A stretch of DNA of 64,000 nucleotides from Eucalyptus grandis (taxonomy: Eukaryota; Streptophyta; Magnoliopsida; Myrtales; Myrtaceae). Under the pieces are notes generated by a model. The model made no database searches. It was not told where the DNA came from and saw only the letters and a list, made by a program, of their open reading frames with translations. The stretch is taken from positions 1,822,199-1,886,198 of the forward strand of contig NC_052621.1 of NCBI RefSeq assembly GCF_016545825.1, written 5' to 3'. Shown piece by piece: positions 34,705 to 46,148 of the stretch (position 1 is the first letter of the stretch; every line of letters begins with the position of its first letter). The position numbers were made by a program, and so were the translations under genes.

Positions 34705-35345
34705 ACGCACCCACATCCCTCATAGACTTCTCCTAACTTGCAACCAACACGTGTCTATTTGGTTTTGGCCAACCGTGTCCATAAGCAACACGACGCGTGA
34801 CCCTCCTAAATTGCTCACCCGATAAGTTAACTCTATTAGGCCAAACATAGAGGAGAAAGATATTGCTCACCCGATAAGTTAACTCTATTAGGCCAAACAT
34901 AGGGGAGAAAGATATTGCTCACACGATATGTTAACTCTATTAGGCCAAACATAGGGAAGAAAGATGCTTGTGATAGTTTGTGTGGTCTTACTCCCTTGGA
35001 CCAAATGGATCACACTCACAAATCAATGGGTCGTATACATTAGTTCCTGCAATTATACATTGGTGTCATATCTGAGTTAACTAGCGCATCCACATCCATC
35101 GTAGGCTTCCTCTAACTTACAACCAACATGTGTCTATTTGGTTTTGGCTGGCTGTATTCGTTAGTGACAAGACGCGTGACCCTCCTATATTGCTCACATG
35201 ACATGTTAACTCTATTAGGCCAAACATAGGGGAGAAAGATGCTTGTGATAGTTTGTGCGGTCTTACTCCCTTGGACCAAAATGGATCATACTCGCGAGCC
35301 AATGGGTCGTATATGTTAGTGCCCACAATTATCCAGTGGTGTCAC
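34705..35345. repeat. ~379-bp tandem duplication with an internal 52-bp triplication
   Basis: The block starting 'cgcacccacatccctcatagacttc' (34705) recurs as 'gcgcatccacatccatcgtaggcttcc' at about 35084. It continues through 'accaacacgtgtctatttggttttggc', 'cttgtgatagtttgtg.ggtcttactcccttggaccaaa' and 'caatgggtcgtata'. In copy 1 only, the 52-base unit 'attgctcacccgataagttaactctattaggcc...' is repeated three times (about 34811-34969). Copy 2 has it once. Confidence 0.85.
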
Positions 35346-35349
35346 TATG

Positions 35350-38240
35350 ACTTTTGTGCTGTAACTGCGCCTGTCCACGAAATGGCATCAATACTAGACT
35401 ACATGTGCAACTGTCATTCAAGCCATATGTCATGACCCTAGAGAAAGCTCAGTTTGCCAAATGGTTCACTTCATGTATTTGAGGGCAGTTCAAACAGTTC
35501 TGTCAAAGAGGGACAAACAGACAAGCCCTTGTGGAGGGCGGTTTCATTGGTGGTGAACCAAACTGCAACTAGAGAAAAGTCCACATGCCCTTTCTGTGGA
35601 TCTGATTCAATCCTGAGCAGCTTTGGTCCCTGGTAAAGAGGACCTCTTGCTGCTCTGGGGGGTCACAGTATCTGCTCTGACCCTACACATTTTGGAGGAA
35701 ATCAGCAGAATCTGGGACAGAAAAAGAACAGGGAAAGGCTAGAAAAATTTTGCAGGCCTTATTTATTTCTTCTGCAGTGAGTATCTCATAACTCAGGGTG
35801 GAAGATGCCAATGCCGGGGTTATCACACCAGGTAGATAAAAAAGAAGGGGATTATCCATATCCTTGATGACCTTCAGTTTCCAATTCTCTATGCAGTCAA
35901 AGCACCGAAATTTCAGTACAAATTAAATCAGGTTCAATTCATATTCATTGAATGACTGCATTGCCAAAAGTCGGTGCTAGAAGTATTGCCCTATACATAG
36001 TTTATTGTAACATTAATCTTTAAATATCTTGACTTAGTTACGAAAAATATACTTAAATACCCACCTCCTCGATAATATTAAAATAATTACTGTCCAAGAC
36101 AGACAAATTCCAGGATTTGGTAGAGAACTCTTTGCATGGTGGGAAGTAGAAAAGGATGCATCTGTTGTGGTCCATATATTTTATATAGACAATAAATAAT
36201 GAATAAATCAATGAGCATACTGATTATCAAGTTGTTCTATTATCCACTTGTCGGGACGAGAATTTTCGTATCATGATTATTAGGGGGACCTTTTTTGGCT
36301 TTTATATTAGGAAAAATAAATAATAATAAGAGCCTCCGATATCGTTTTTCTTATACATCATGAGAACGATGCATGCATGGATGTTGATGGACCGTAAAGC
36401 CCGGACATGCATGTGCTCGTAACATGGTAGGCCCTCCTAATCCTTTTCAATTCGAGCTCTCTCTTTCTGTTGTTCCCTGTACTAAACAATAGCAGATGAG
36501 AATATAATAGCAGTAATTAAAAAAGAACGACTGGTTTGATTTAGATTGCATGGCTCGATGAAGACAAGTGTTGATTCCTTTTTTCCATGTATAATTAGAA
36601 AACAATTATAATTGATCAGTTGATTGTCCTTCAATTAGTGAGAGGATAATGCAAGGAACCTGCTGATAATTTGCCGACGAACTGGTCCGAGAAACCGCCA
36701 AGAACTCTCCTTGCGACACGTCGTTTGATGTCTCAATAGCTTATTAGGCACAATAAAGAACAGACAGACTTTGCCGAATGGGATTTAACTTAATCCTTGT
36801 CAAGGTCGGTGGGTGATCGTGAAGCCCTATTGTTTAAGCTCTTGATCAACCAAACAGCATCGACCAATGCTCTATCGTACCAAGGATTAGGGTTCTTGAT
36901 TCTCCATTTGGCACCTCGTAGAGTTGCCCAAGACACTAATTAATTATCGAGTCGAACATATTTTGTCATTAATTCCGACTGTCACATCAACGGTTAGTTA
37001 ACATAAAATGAAATGTCTCGCACATCAAATCCTATAAAAAGAGAAAGCGAATCGTCCCCATGAATCCAATCCATCACATGGTCGAATGTGTTCAATCATA
37101 CCTCAATAATTATCTACTAACTATGCCAACGACTGAACATCTATCTGCAAAATATGGCACAAGGGTAAGGCGAGGGCTTTCATAGGTCTCTTAGAGAGTG
37201 TGTGAATGGATGAAAGTAGGTTATACTCATGAAGGGAGTTCAAAGGAATCTTCTCTTTTTGTGCTATTAGGTAACTGCACTGCATGATTGGCGCCTGGTG
37301 TAGGGTTGTAGGTAGGTGGTTGTTTGTGTGCGAAACCAACCCGAGTCCACACATGCAATTTCTTGTCCGCGTGCCGACAGAAACATTATATTAACAGACA
37401 CCCAACAGATGAACACGTAAACCGGGGGAATAAAACAAAGGACGCCCAACAGATGTCTTGAAGTCAAGAACGGATCTTCTCGTGGCAGTTACCATAGAAC
37501 TCCCCTCTAATTGTTGAGTTCTTAAGTCAATGAAACATTTGCCAAATTTACAGTGATCAGACAGGGCACCTTATATTGAACATGGCTTGATAATGCCATA
37601 AATGGAGATTGCATGATATATACATTTCAATCGATTGCAAAGCTTCGATCGAGCAGTATGGATATCTGCTCATTTTATAAAACGTTCTTTGGTTTTTATT
37701 TCTATAATGTTACGACATATGTCACTGAGACAGAGACATATAATATAGTATATGGACAATACAATTTCTCGGTCTATTTATTTGAATCATCTATCACAAT
37801 GTCTTGACTTTACATTTCCCCTGTGTTCCATCCCATCTTAGTTTATCTTGGTTTGCGCAATCTTGGGAGAATAATTAGCACTTCCTAATATATTGCCATT
37901 ACCCGCACGTATGGAGCAAATGAACAAAAAGAGAGCATTGTTGGCATGCAAATTATACACTCAAAGATAGAAGTTAAGTAAAAATAAAAATAAAAAGGAG
38001 GAAGAAAAATGCAAGGAGATGTTGAGATGGAGCATGTGCAGGTGGGGCCCTTTAGGCTTAGCAGTTGGTAGCCCAAATTGGAACAAATGCATGTGCACTT
38101 AATTTCTGATCCCTTCTTGCAAAGAAAAATAAAATTTGAGGCCTGAAAGAAATTGATTCTTTGTTTGTGGCCTTCGACCTTTTTTAAAATCTTTTGTCCC
38201 TTTCCTTTACAATCCCTACACCCTCATAGGCTCTTCAATC
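35350..38240. other. Intergenic, no gene recognised
   Basis: AT-rich DNA between the bZIP and expansin genes. No reading frame, tRNA or element could be supported. Confidence 0.45.
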
Positions 38241-38249
38241 TCTGCTGCC

Positions 38250-38257
38250 TATATAAG
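38250..38257 (+). promoter_or_regulatory. TATA box of the expansin gene
   Basis: TATATAAG lies 145-152 bases upstream of the ATG at 38402, followed by a CT-rich leader (38310-38350). Confidence 0.6.
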
Positions 38258-38401
38258 TGAACCTTCCATCTCCCATTTTGCATCAAGCACCAAACACTAA
38301 CCAGCAAACGCTTTCATCTCCTCTCCTCCCTCAATCTCTGTCTTTCTACTGCTATATTCTTTTTTAGCAAAGCCAAGCCACATCAGAAAAAAGAAGCAAG
38401 A

Positions 38402-39616
38402 ATGGCTAATTTTGCAGCAATCTCGGCTGTTGCTCTTGTGTTCCTGTGTCTCAAAAGTGCTTTTGGGGATTATGGAGGCTGGGAAGGCGGTCATGCCACA
38501 TTTTATGGGGGTGGCGATGCATCTGGCACAATGGGTAAGTTCAAAAAAAGATCAATAGGGTTTGCTGAAAAGACCAATATGATATGAAGTTAAACTTTTA
38601 GCTCTTGAAAGAATAGACTAGGTCTATTTCCTTTGTCAAAATGTCCATTGGATAAGGAAAGTAACTAACTTTTTCCATAAAGTGAAAACCAATTCAAAAA
38701 GTAAGACAAGTCTTTAATGTCTAATGTGACAAGCAAAAAGTGCTACCTTTTTCCCTTCAAAAAGCAGTATACTTTAGGCCTTGAAACTTTAACTTCAACC
38801 AACGTACCATGGGCACGTTGAGACTACGTGCCTGATCACACGTATAAATGGTTCAAAAATTTTCAGGAGGTGCTTGTGGGTATGGCAACCTGTACAGCCA
38901 AGGCTATGGCACCAACACTGCAGCTTTGAGCACTGCCCTGTTCAACAATGGCCTGAGCTGCGGGGCATGTTACGAGATGCGGTGCAACGACGACCCCAGG
39001 TGGTGCCTCCCGGGGACCATCATGGTCACGGCAACCAACTTTTGCCCTCCCAACTTGGCCCTCTCCAACGACAATGGCGGCTGGTGCAACCCCCCTCTCC
39101 AGCACTTCGATATGGCCGAGCCTGCTTTCTTGCAGATTGCCCAGTACAAAGCTGGGATTGTCCCGGTTTCCTTCAGAAGGTAAACAGCAGTAGTTTCACT
39201 GCAAATTTGTGGTTATTTGTCGCCAATTGGGCTTTCAAGTTTCAACATTAAAGTCCACAAAATCTCCAATGCGTGACGAAATAGACTTATGGCTCATTCT
39301 TGATCCTGACAGGGTTCCGTGTGTGAAGAAAGGAGGGGTAAGGTTCACCATCAATGGGCACTCCTACTTCAACTTGGTGCTGATCACCAACGTGGGAGGT
39401 GCTGGTGATGTCCATTCCGTTTCCATCAAGGGCTCGAGGACTGGTTGGCAAGCCATGTCAAGGAACTGGGGACAGAACTGGCAGAGCAACGCCTACATGA
39501 ACGGCCAGGCTCTCTCCTTCCAGGTGACCACAAGCGACGGGAGGACGGTGACCAGCTACAACGCCGCACCGGCCAATTGGCAGTTTGGACAGACATTTGA
39601 AGGGTCTCAATTCTAA
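38402..39616 (+). CDS. EXPA8: Alpha-expansin (EXPA8-like)
   Basis: Three exons, 38402-38534, 38867-39179 and 39313-39616, give 249 aa, the normal alpha-expansin length, with all junctions in phase. Residues 1-22 are a secretion signal ([20 protein letters not shown]). The mature protein starts with [20 protein letters not shown], then CGACYEMRC with the conserved cysteines, and [13 protein letters not shown] carrying the HFD motif of the GH45-like domain. The C-terminal carbohydrate-binding domain has the tryptophan-rich [15 protein letters not shown] and ends [10 protein letters not shown]. Expansins loosen cell walls without hydrolysis, secreted to the wall during growth. Intron positions are those of the common alpha-expansin pattern. 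The match to Arabidopsis EXPA8 (At2g40610) rests on memory and gene order; subfamily is less certain than family. Confidence 0.93.
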
Positions 39617-41200
39617 GAATCTCTAGAGGTCTTCGAGGTGTGACTTTTTAGTAAGTACTTGATAAATTTGTATATGAATTTGAGTGCCAACGTGTGCCAA
39701 TGTATTCAAGAAAGAGAGGGAGAGGTGAAGTGAGAAGAGAAAAAGAAAAAGTATAGGAGAAGATAGGAGCCCAGCTGGGGTCGTTCCTATTGCAGAGGTG
39801 GCTTTTTGGCACCCGCTAGGTAACTAAGAATTTGTGTATCCAGACTATGCGAGCTTTGTAGTATGGGAAACTCCATTGTTTTGGCTACGAATTTATAAAG
39901 GCCAGGATTGCTATTGGGGATATCGTTGCCCTCGATTTGAACACTTGTGTTAGGCCCATTCGATGTCTAATTCAGATTGTGCTTTGGTGCTCTCTCGCAG
40001 AGCAAAATCATCGAACGCAACCAAGGAACACATGTAACATACGTCCTAAGTCACCATAATTCTAGTAAAACAGGTCTAAAATGAAATGTCATTCTGATCG
40101 GGTCGATAAACTCTAATGAGACACAGTGCCAAATGAGTCAGTATGCGAGAGACATTGATGGGCTTAGATTGGTTAGGAAAATGTTGGGCCTTCGGTTAGA
40201 TGGCATAGGAGTCTATTGAATAATGTGTGACTCTGGCCAAGTGCCATAGATTAAATGAGATAACTAGTAATCAATTGGGCCCAGGTCTTCTCCAGCCTTT
40301 AGAGATGCAAACCAAGTTCTAATGGAAATGGAAGTTCCTTGGTAGCCCAAGCCCCAGTATGGTACTACTCAGAGTGATGCCCTGTTCGTGCATTACATGA
40401 GTGCTCAATCGTTCGTTCCTTTTACTAAAAGTTCACTGTCTATTCTACTCTACGCATAGTTTTTCTTTATGACGCGTTGGTAGACAATAAACAAAGAGCT
40501 GTACGAATAATAGAATTTTGAAAGTAAAGGGAGATAGAAAAGCCATAATTAATAATTAATGTTGAAGAAGAAAGTAGCGGGCCCTACTTATGAACATACC
40601 GAAAGATGTTTGATATATTTCCGTGCTATCAAATGGGTTGAGATAACAATGCACACTACGTATTAGAGATGTTCAAAAGAATTAGGAGTTGCCTGACCTA
40701 CCCAAAATTGGACCGGACCAGACCAGACCAAATCGGAACCGGCAGTTCCCATGGGAATCAATCCGATTCCTAATTCAAATTTATTGAAACCAGTAAGTAT
40801 CACTCTAGCTCTCAGTTATGGGTATAAAATCATCTACTTATCCACCTAAACTAGATCGGTAATATATTTAATTTTTAAGAAAAATTGATAAGAAAGAAAT
40901 TTAAGAAAAAGAAAACTATAAAAATCCCTAATCTAAAGTTCAACACCCATTAACTAAGTACTTGTTTTATCTCACTATCACCTTATACAAGTCGTCTCTT
41001 TATCTTTCACCCACAAGTTGACTCTCAAACTCATCACTCATTGATTCACAGTATCAATTCTCAACTTTTAATATGAGTTCAATCTTTTTACTACTAATCT
41101 TACAATTATAAATATGGAATTTATTTATTTTTTTGCTTTACTTTAGCTTATTAGAAAATGTGAAGCTTGATGTGATCAATTCCGTGAACCCACTCGGGAA
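39617..41200. other. 3' flank of the expansin gene and intergenic DNA
   Basis: No gene recognised. 40680-40740 contains a stretch 'ggaccggaccagaccagacc' of simple internal repetition. Confidence 0.45.
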
Positions 41201-41204
41201 TCAA

Positions 41205-42286
41205 GGGCGCGTTTGGTTGTGTTTTGTTTAAAAATTGTTAGGGAATGAAATAGAAAAAAGTATTTACGTTCCAGGGAACAATTTTTGAACAAAACAACGC
41301 GTTTAGTAAACTTGTTAGGAATAAAAAATAAACGAAACATGTTTGGTAAATTTGGATAATTTTTTATTTCTTTTATTTTTTCTATTTTTTTCTTATTTTT
41401 CCTTTTTTTTTTTTTCATTTTTTTTTTCTTCTTTTGGCGGTCGTCGCCGCCAAGGCCTTGGCCGGCGAGGGTCGGCTCGCCTTGATCCGGCGAGGCCGAG
41501 CTCGCCCCGGCGGCGGGCGAGGCGCGGCCTCGCCGGCCACCGCCGGGCGACGCCGGCTCGCCAGATCCGGCGAGGCCGAGGCTCCCGGCCCCAGGGCGAG
41601 CTCGGCCTCGCCGGATCTGGCGAGATCGAGCTCGCCCGGGCGGCGCGAGGTCGGCCTCGCCTTGATCCGGCGAGGCCGAGGCTCGCGCCGCCGGGCGAGG
41701 TCGGCCTCGCCTTGATCCGGCGAGGCCGAGCTCGCCCGGCGGGCGGGCGGCGCGGCCTCGCGGCCACCGCCGGGGGCGAGGCCGAGGCTCGCCGACCGCC
41801 GGGCGAGGTCGGCCTTGCCGGATCCGGGCGAGATCGAGTCGCCCGGGCGGCGCGAGCTCGAGCTCGCCCGGCCATGGCGAGGCCGCCCTCGCCCGGCTAC
41901 GGCGAGCCTCGGCCTCGCCAGGGGGACGGCGAGCCTCGGCCTCGCCGGGCCGGCAAGCCTCGCCGTGGCCGGGCGAGGCCGCCGTCCCTCGTCGGCCGGT
42001 CGCCGGCCATGGCGAGGCCGGCGACCGACCAAAAGAAAAAAGAACAAGAAAATAAGAGAAAAAGAAAAAGAAAATAAGTGTTTTCAAAAGTGTTTGGATA
42101 CAAGAAACACAAAATTTGTGTTTCTTGTTGCATTTTCTTTTTTGTTCTCCAGGAACAAAAAGAACAAAAAACAGAAACAAAAGGAACAGAAACGCACCCA
42201 AACGCGTTTCATTCTTTTGTTCCAGGAACAAAAAAAAACAGAAAAAGTGTTTAAAAAAAAAAAAAAGAACACAACCAAACGCAGCC
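41205..42286. mobile_element. Largest GC-core inverted-repeat element (~1.08 kb)
   Basis: The left end gggcgcgtttggttgtgttt and the right end aacacaaccaaacgcagcc are strong inverted repeats. The core (41437-42035) is the longest in the window: about 600 bases of GGCGAGGCCGAGCTCGCC-type palindromes joined by CGGATCCGG or TTGATCCGG centres. Flanking triplets are CAA on the left and AAA on the right, so the target duplication is not clear. No stop codon interrupts the core in several frames on either strand, which creates misleading reading frames of up to about 370 codons. The element ends about 360 bases upstream of the macro-domain start codon. Confidence 0.8.
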
Positions 42287-42642
42287 AAATTAGCTCAACA
42301 ATCCGATTCTCAAGTGCATTCATAGAATCAATTAACAACTCCCGATTTCAAATTTTTCGAAATGAGTTGGGAATCGTTCATTTGGACCATACTCATCCGG
42401 ATTATGTATAGATCTTTGTGAAGCCAATAAATTATTAATCTATTTTAGCAATCGAATCAAGATCACTCGAAGAGAACTTACTCGCGGAAATTTTGTGGTG
42501 GAATCAAAATCTCAGCAAATGATTTACGACGTTTCATTTCATTGAATAGATTCCTGGACAGGTAGCTAGGAAAAATCGAGAAAAAACGGCCGCCGAGTCT
42601 TTTGTCGCACAAAAGGCAGCGGGACTTTCCCGGCACTGACAA

Positions 42643-44913
42643 ATGAGGAGCAGCATCAGGCTCTGTACAGCAATACTCGGACCTCCATTTCTCAGACCCA
42701 CCACTGCAAGAACCTCCGCCTTCTCCTCTCCCTGTCCGAATCCGATCGGACTCGGCCATCGTCGTCGTCAAAATCCAATCTTTCTTCGAACCCTGAATTC
42801 GTCTCGCTTCGCTGCTGCGGGAGCCAAGCTCGCGAGGATGTCGGGTCGAGGAGGCTATGTGGAAGCTCAGAAATTGGTCAGCTTCTCTCTCTCCCCGACC
42901 TCCGCCCTCGTCATCCAGAAGGGGGACATCACCAAGTGGTCCGCCGATGGGTCCTCCGATGCCATTGTCAGTATTCTCTCTCTCCCGTTTCGATTTTTCT
43001 TTTTGGGTCATGTGGGGTGATTGTGATTTGTTCTGGCTTCATCGATCGGGCGATTCTTGACTTTGTAGCTTGACTTCTAGAGAGCTGGGTTCGCATAGAC
43101 TGTATGAAACTTATTCGGATTGATTATTAAAGTGCTGAATCTTTTGGACTTCGTATGGAATCGTGGCTTTGAAGGAATTTAAGCCTTCGAGTTGCGGCAA
43201 GTTCCTGTTTTCAATTTTTTGTGATGATCAAAAGAATTTCTTTTCTGAGTTGCATGAGTTGATTTCGTGATGCTTCATGTTGACTCGAGTCTCGGGAAAA
43301 GTCTGTCCTGTCCCGGACCGTGTCTAATTCCTCATTGTGAAGTTGAAAACAAAGCTGATACGAGCGCAATGGATCGAATGCGACCCTGACGTTATACGAT
43401 GATGGAGCTCTTGGAGATTGTGTTGAGGAGTGCATTGATGTTGAAGGGTGGATGTTTTTTCTGTAGGCTAATCCAGCAAATGAGCGAATGCTTGGAGGTG
43501 GTGGTGCAGATGGAGGTTACCTCTCTTGAGCTTGGCTAACTGTGTGTCATTAGTTTTACACTAAAACTATATAATTTCCTCCTCTTTTTTCCGATTAGCC
43601 ATACATAGAGCTGCCGGACCAGAACTCCTAGAAGCTTGTTATAAGGTCCCCGAAGTACGTCCAGGGATCCGCTGCCCGACAGGAGAAGCAAGAATTACTC
43701 CGTAAGCTTTTCCTGCTTAATCTGCATACTAGGGTTCCACCAGGACAGTAACCTATCGCTTGTCAATTTTTAATTAGGCAAATCAATGAGGTTTGTCATA
43801 CTATATCTATTCGTTGTCTGGTTATCCAATGCTTTTCAAACAGAGGCTTTAGGCTGCCAGCATCCCATGTGATCCACACAGTTGGCCCGATCTATGATGC
43901 CGATAGTAATCCTCAAGCGTCCCTGACAAATGCTTACAGGTATCTTGCAGGGAATTTCTATTCATTCAGTTCTTTGCCCCATTTCTCATGGAATGCTAAT
44001 CATTCCGCACTTATTATTACAGGAACAGCTTGACTGTGGCCAAAGAAAAGAAGCTTCAGTACGTTGCATTTCCTGCTATATCCTGTGGAGTTTATGGGTA
44101 AGTTGGCAATAATTGTAAACCTCAACTTCTTAAGTTCACACCAGTCGCATCTATGTGGACATCAGTTGAAAATATATTGATTAATCTTCTGTAGGTGCTT
44201 GACTATGATCCAATTTTTTAGCTACATGTTTCATGAATTAGAAATTTTAAATCCATAGGAGACTTTATGGCAAAAATGAGGAATGCTTGTAGTGTGGTTC
44301 AAGTAGTTTTTTTTTTTCTTGTGTATGTGTGCATCTATTTGTCAGTGTGAGTGCGTGAGACAGAAATTGTCTGACCAAGTGCTTGTGTTTTCTAAGCTAT
44401 TACTATTCCTGATCTTATTTTTTCCAGATATCCATATGATGAGGCTGCCACAATAGCTATCTCTACGATCAAAGAATCCTCAGATGGCTTGAAAGAGGTA
44501 GGTGTTAATGTATTACTCAGCCCATCAACTTCCTAGTTGAAAGGAGGTCCTTACCATATCTTACTGATTTAAAAAAGCAAAGTAGCACTTGGCAGTGCTT
44601 CTTTACTAGTGCCATGTGAGATATCATCAGTCGCACTTGAAAAAAATGCTGAACCACTATTTTGGATAGATAATGTATAGTATAGAGTAGTCTATTCCTT
44701 TCCCGGCATTTTGTCTAAGGTCATGTCAGTGCAATCTTTCTAGTTTGAGTGCTTCAAGCAATAATACTTACCATTGCTGTAGTCAGTAAGCTCCTCAACA
44801 TGAATTATCATGGAAGAGATTGACCGTTTCTTTTGCAGGTACATTTTGTTCTCTTTTCAGATGATATTTACAACGTTTGGTTGAGCAAGGCAAAGGAATT
44901 GCTTCAGCAGTAG
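42643..44913 (+). CDS. Macro-domain (ADP-ribose-binding/hydrolase) protein with N-terminal extension
   Basis: Seven exons, 42643-42966, 43467-43515, 43599-43701, 43844-43939, 44023-44097, 44428-44497 and 44839-44913, give 263 aa with consistent phases. The first intron uses donor GTCAGT. Residues 1-65 are basic, Ser/Arg/Pro-rich and lack acidic residues (MRSSIRLCTAILGPPFLRPT onward), as an organelle transit peptide would be. A second in-frame ATG (42838) would give a form without it. The macro domain follows: LVIQKGDITKWSADGSSDAI, ANPANERMLGGGGADGAIH, CPTGEARITPGF, VIHTVGPIYD, FPAISCGVYGYPYDEAA and VHFVLFSDDIYNVW. The NPANERMLGGGGADG loop binds ADP-ribose and is typical of MacroD-type de-ADP-ribosylases or O-acetyl-ADP-ribose deacetylases. 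The usual V before N reads A here. The Arabidopsis counterpart, from memory, is At2g40600. Confidence 0.9.
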
Positions 44914-46148
44914 ATATTCACCAGCTGTGGCGCTGTTATCTCTCATTTACTGAACGAGACAAATGCCAAATGGGGATATTATCATAATATGAATGATTAA
45001 GCTGATAATAATGGTGAACTTGTGAACAAAACATTTTCTGTTTCTTGGCTGGCCGAGTGATCACTTCTTTTACTAGTCCAGATTGTTATGTTGCTGCCTT
45101 TGCATAAGATGGATGACATAGACTGTGGCATGTGCTGTACAGTCGAACTTTTTCTTTCGTGTGAAAGAACTGATATTAAGCCTATTCGATAATTCTGTGG
45201 CTCTGATATTGTTGTTTTCCTATTTGGTAATGAAAAGAACCGGATACGCAGTAAGCAACCTACATGAAGAACGCCTCTTTTCCTACACTCTGCCCCAAGC
45301 GAAGGTGCTCTTATTGTTAAAAGTTGCCAGTTATGTTTATTTAACCCGTGCTTCCTTAATATATCACTGATTGGAGATGAGAGAGGTTATGTTTGCGAAA
45401 AGAAACCTAAAAGCACCCTTCTTCTCTGGAACTCTTTGAGCGGGCCTTCAAAGAGGTGAAGAGAAGACATCAGTGGGGGGACTGCTGGGCAGACTTTGTT
45501 CTCTTGTGCAGAAGAATAGAGCAACCTTGAGAGAAAGGGTTATCGTGCAGTTCCCTGATCTCATTTTACTTTCCCTTGATTACTTATATAGTACACCCCT
45601 TGTTCTTTATCCAGTTTCGTTGGACCCATCTCCGTTATCAATGAGAAACCAGAAAAGTTTTCACGCTTTGGAGTTTCAATCATCCGACGTTGCGATATCC
45701 CTCCTAACGTGAGAGAGGCCTATAAAATAACGTAAAAAAGGCCTTTGAAATTCACCCATTAAGGCATATGTTTCTTGGGGGCAGAAGGGAGATATTTATC
45801 TCCTGCAATAAAGGACTGGGGAGCAAGAGGACTACGTGAAAACATGTCGGATTGATGAAATCATCAAGTACAAACCTCAGTCACTTGTGAAGTCGATGAA
45901 GGGTATTTCTATGTTCAGACAAGCGGTTGACACTGCTTCTGCCGCGATCCGATTGCATTCTGATAGGACAAGGAAAAAACGAGGTTGATGAAGTGAAGTA
46001 CTAGGGACCAGCCAAAGGCATCTTCATGGCAATCAAGATTGACATGACATTTTGCTCCCCATTGCAATGATGGAGCCTCAATCCGCAAAACAGCGCCTAA
46101 ATTGTGTAGTAAGCTCTTGGCATGGATGTCTTGGACTCAACTTTAGCT
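44914..46148. other. Intergenic between convergent macro-domain and reticulon genes
   Basis: 3' flanks of two convergent genes. Short open frames at 45125 and 45473 have no recognisable content. Confidence 0.45.

Noticed and set aside
34811..34969. Possible CRISPR-like array
   Set aside because: The three 52-base repeats are directly adjacent without spacers; it is a simple tandem repeat in plant DNA.
35454..35636. 60-codon frame with a CPFCGS motif
   Set aside because: A lone CxxC in a short frame, with no second zinc pair, splice partners or family match.
41176..42288. A 370-codon minus-strand frame and a 244-codon plus-strand frame
   Set aside because: Same reason: it spans an entire transposable element, including its AT-rich arms, and has no domain.
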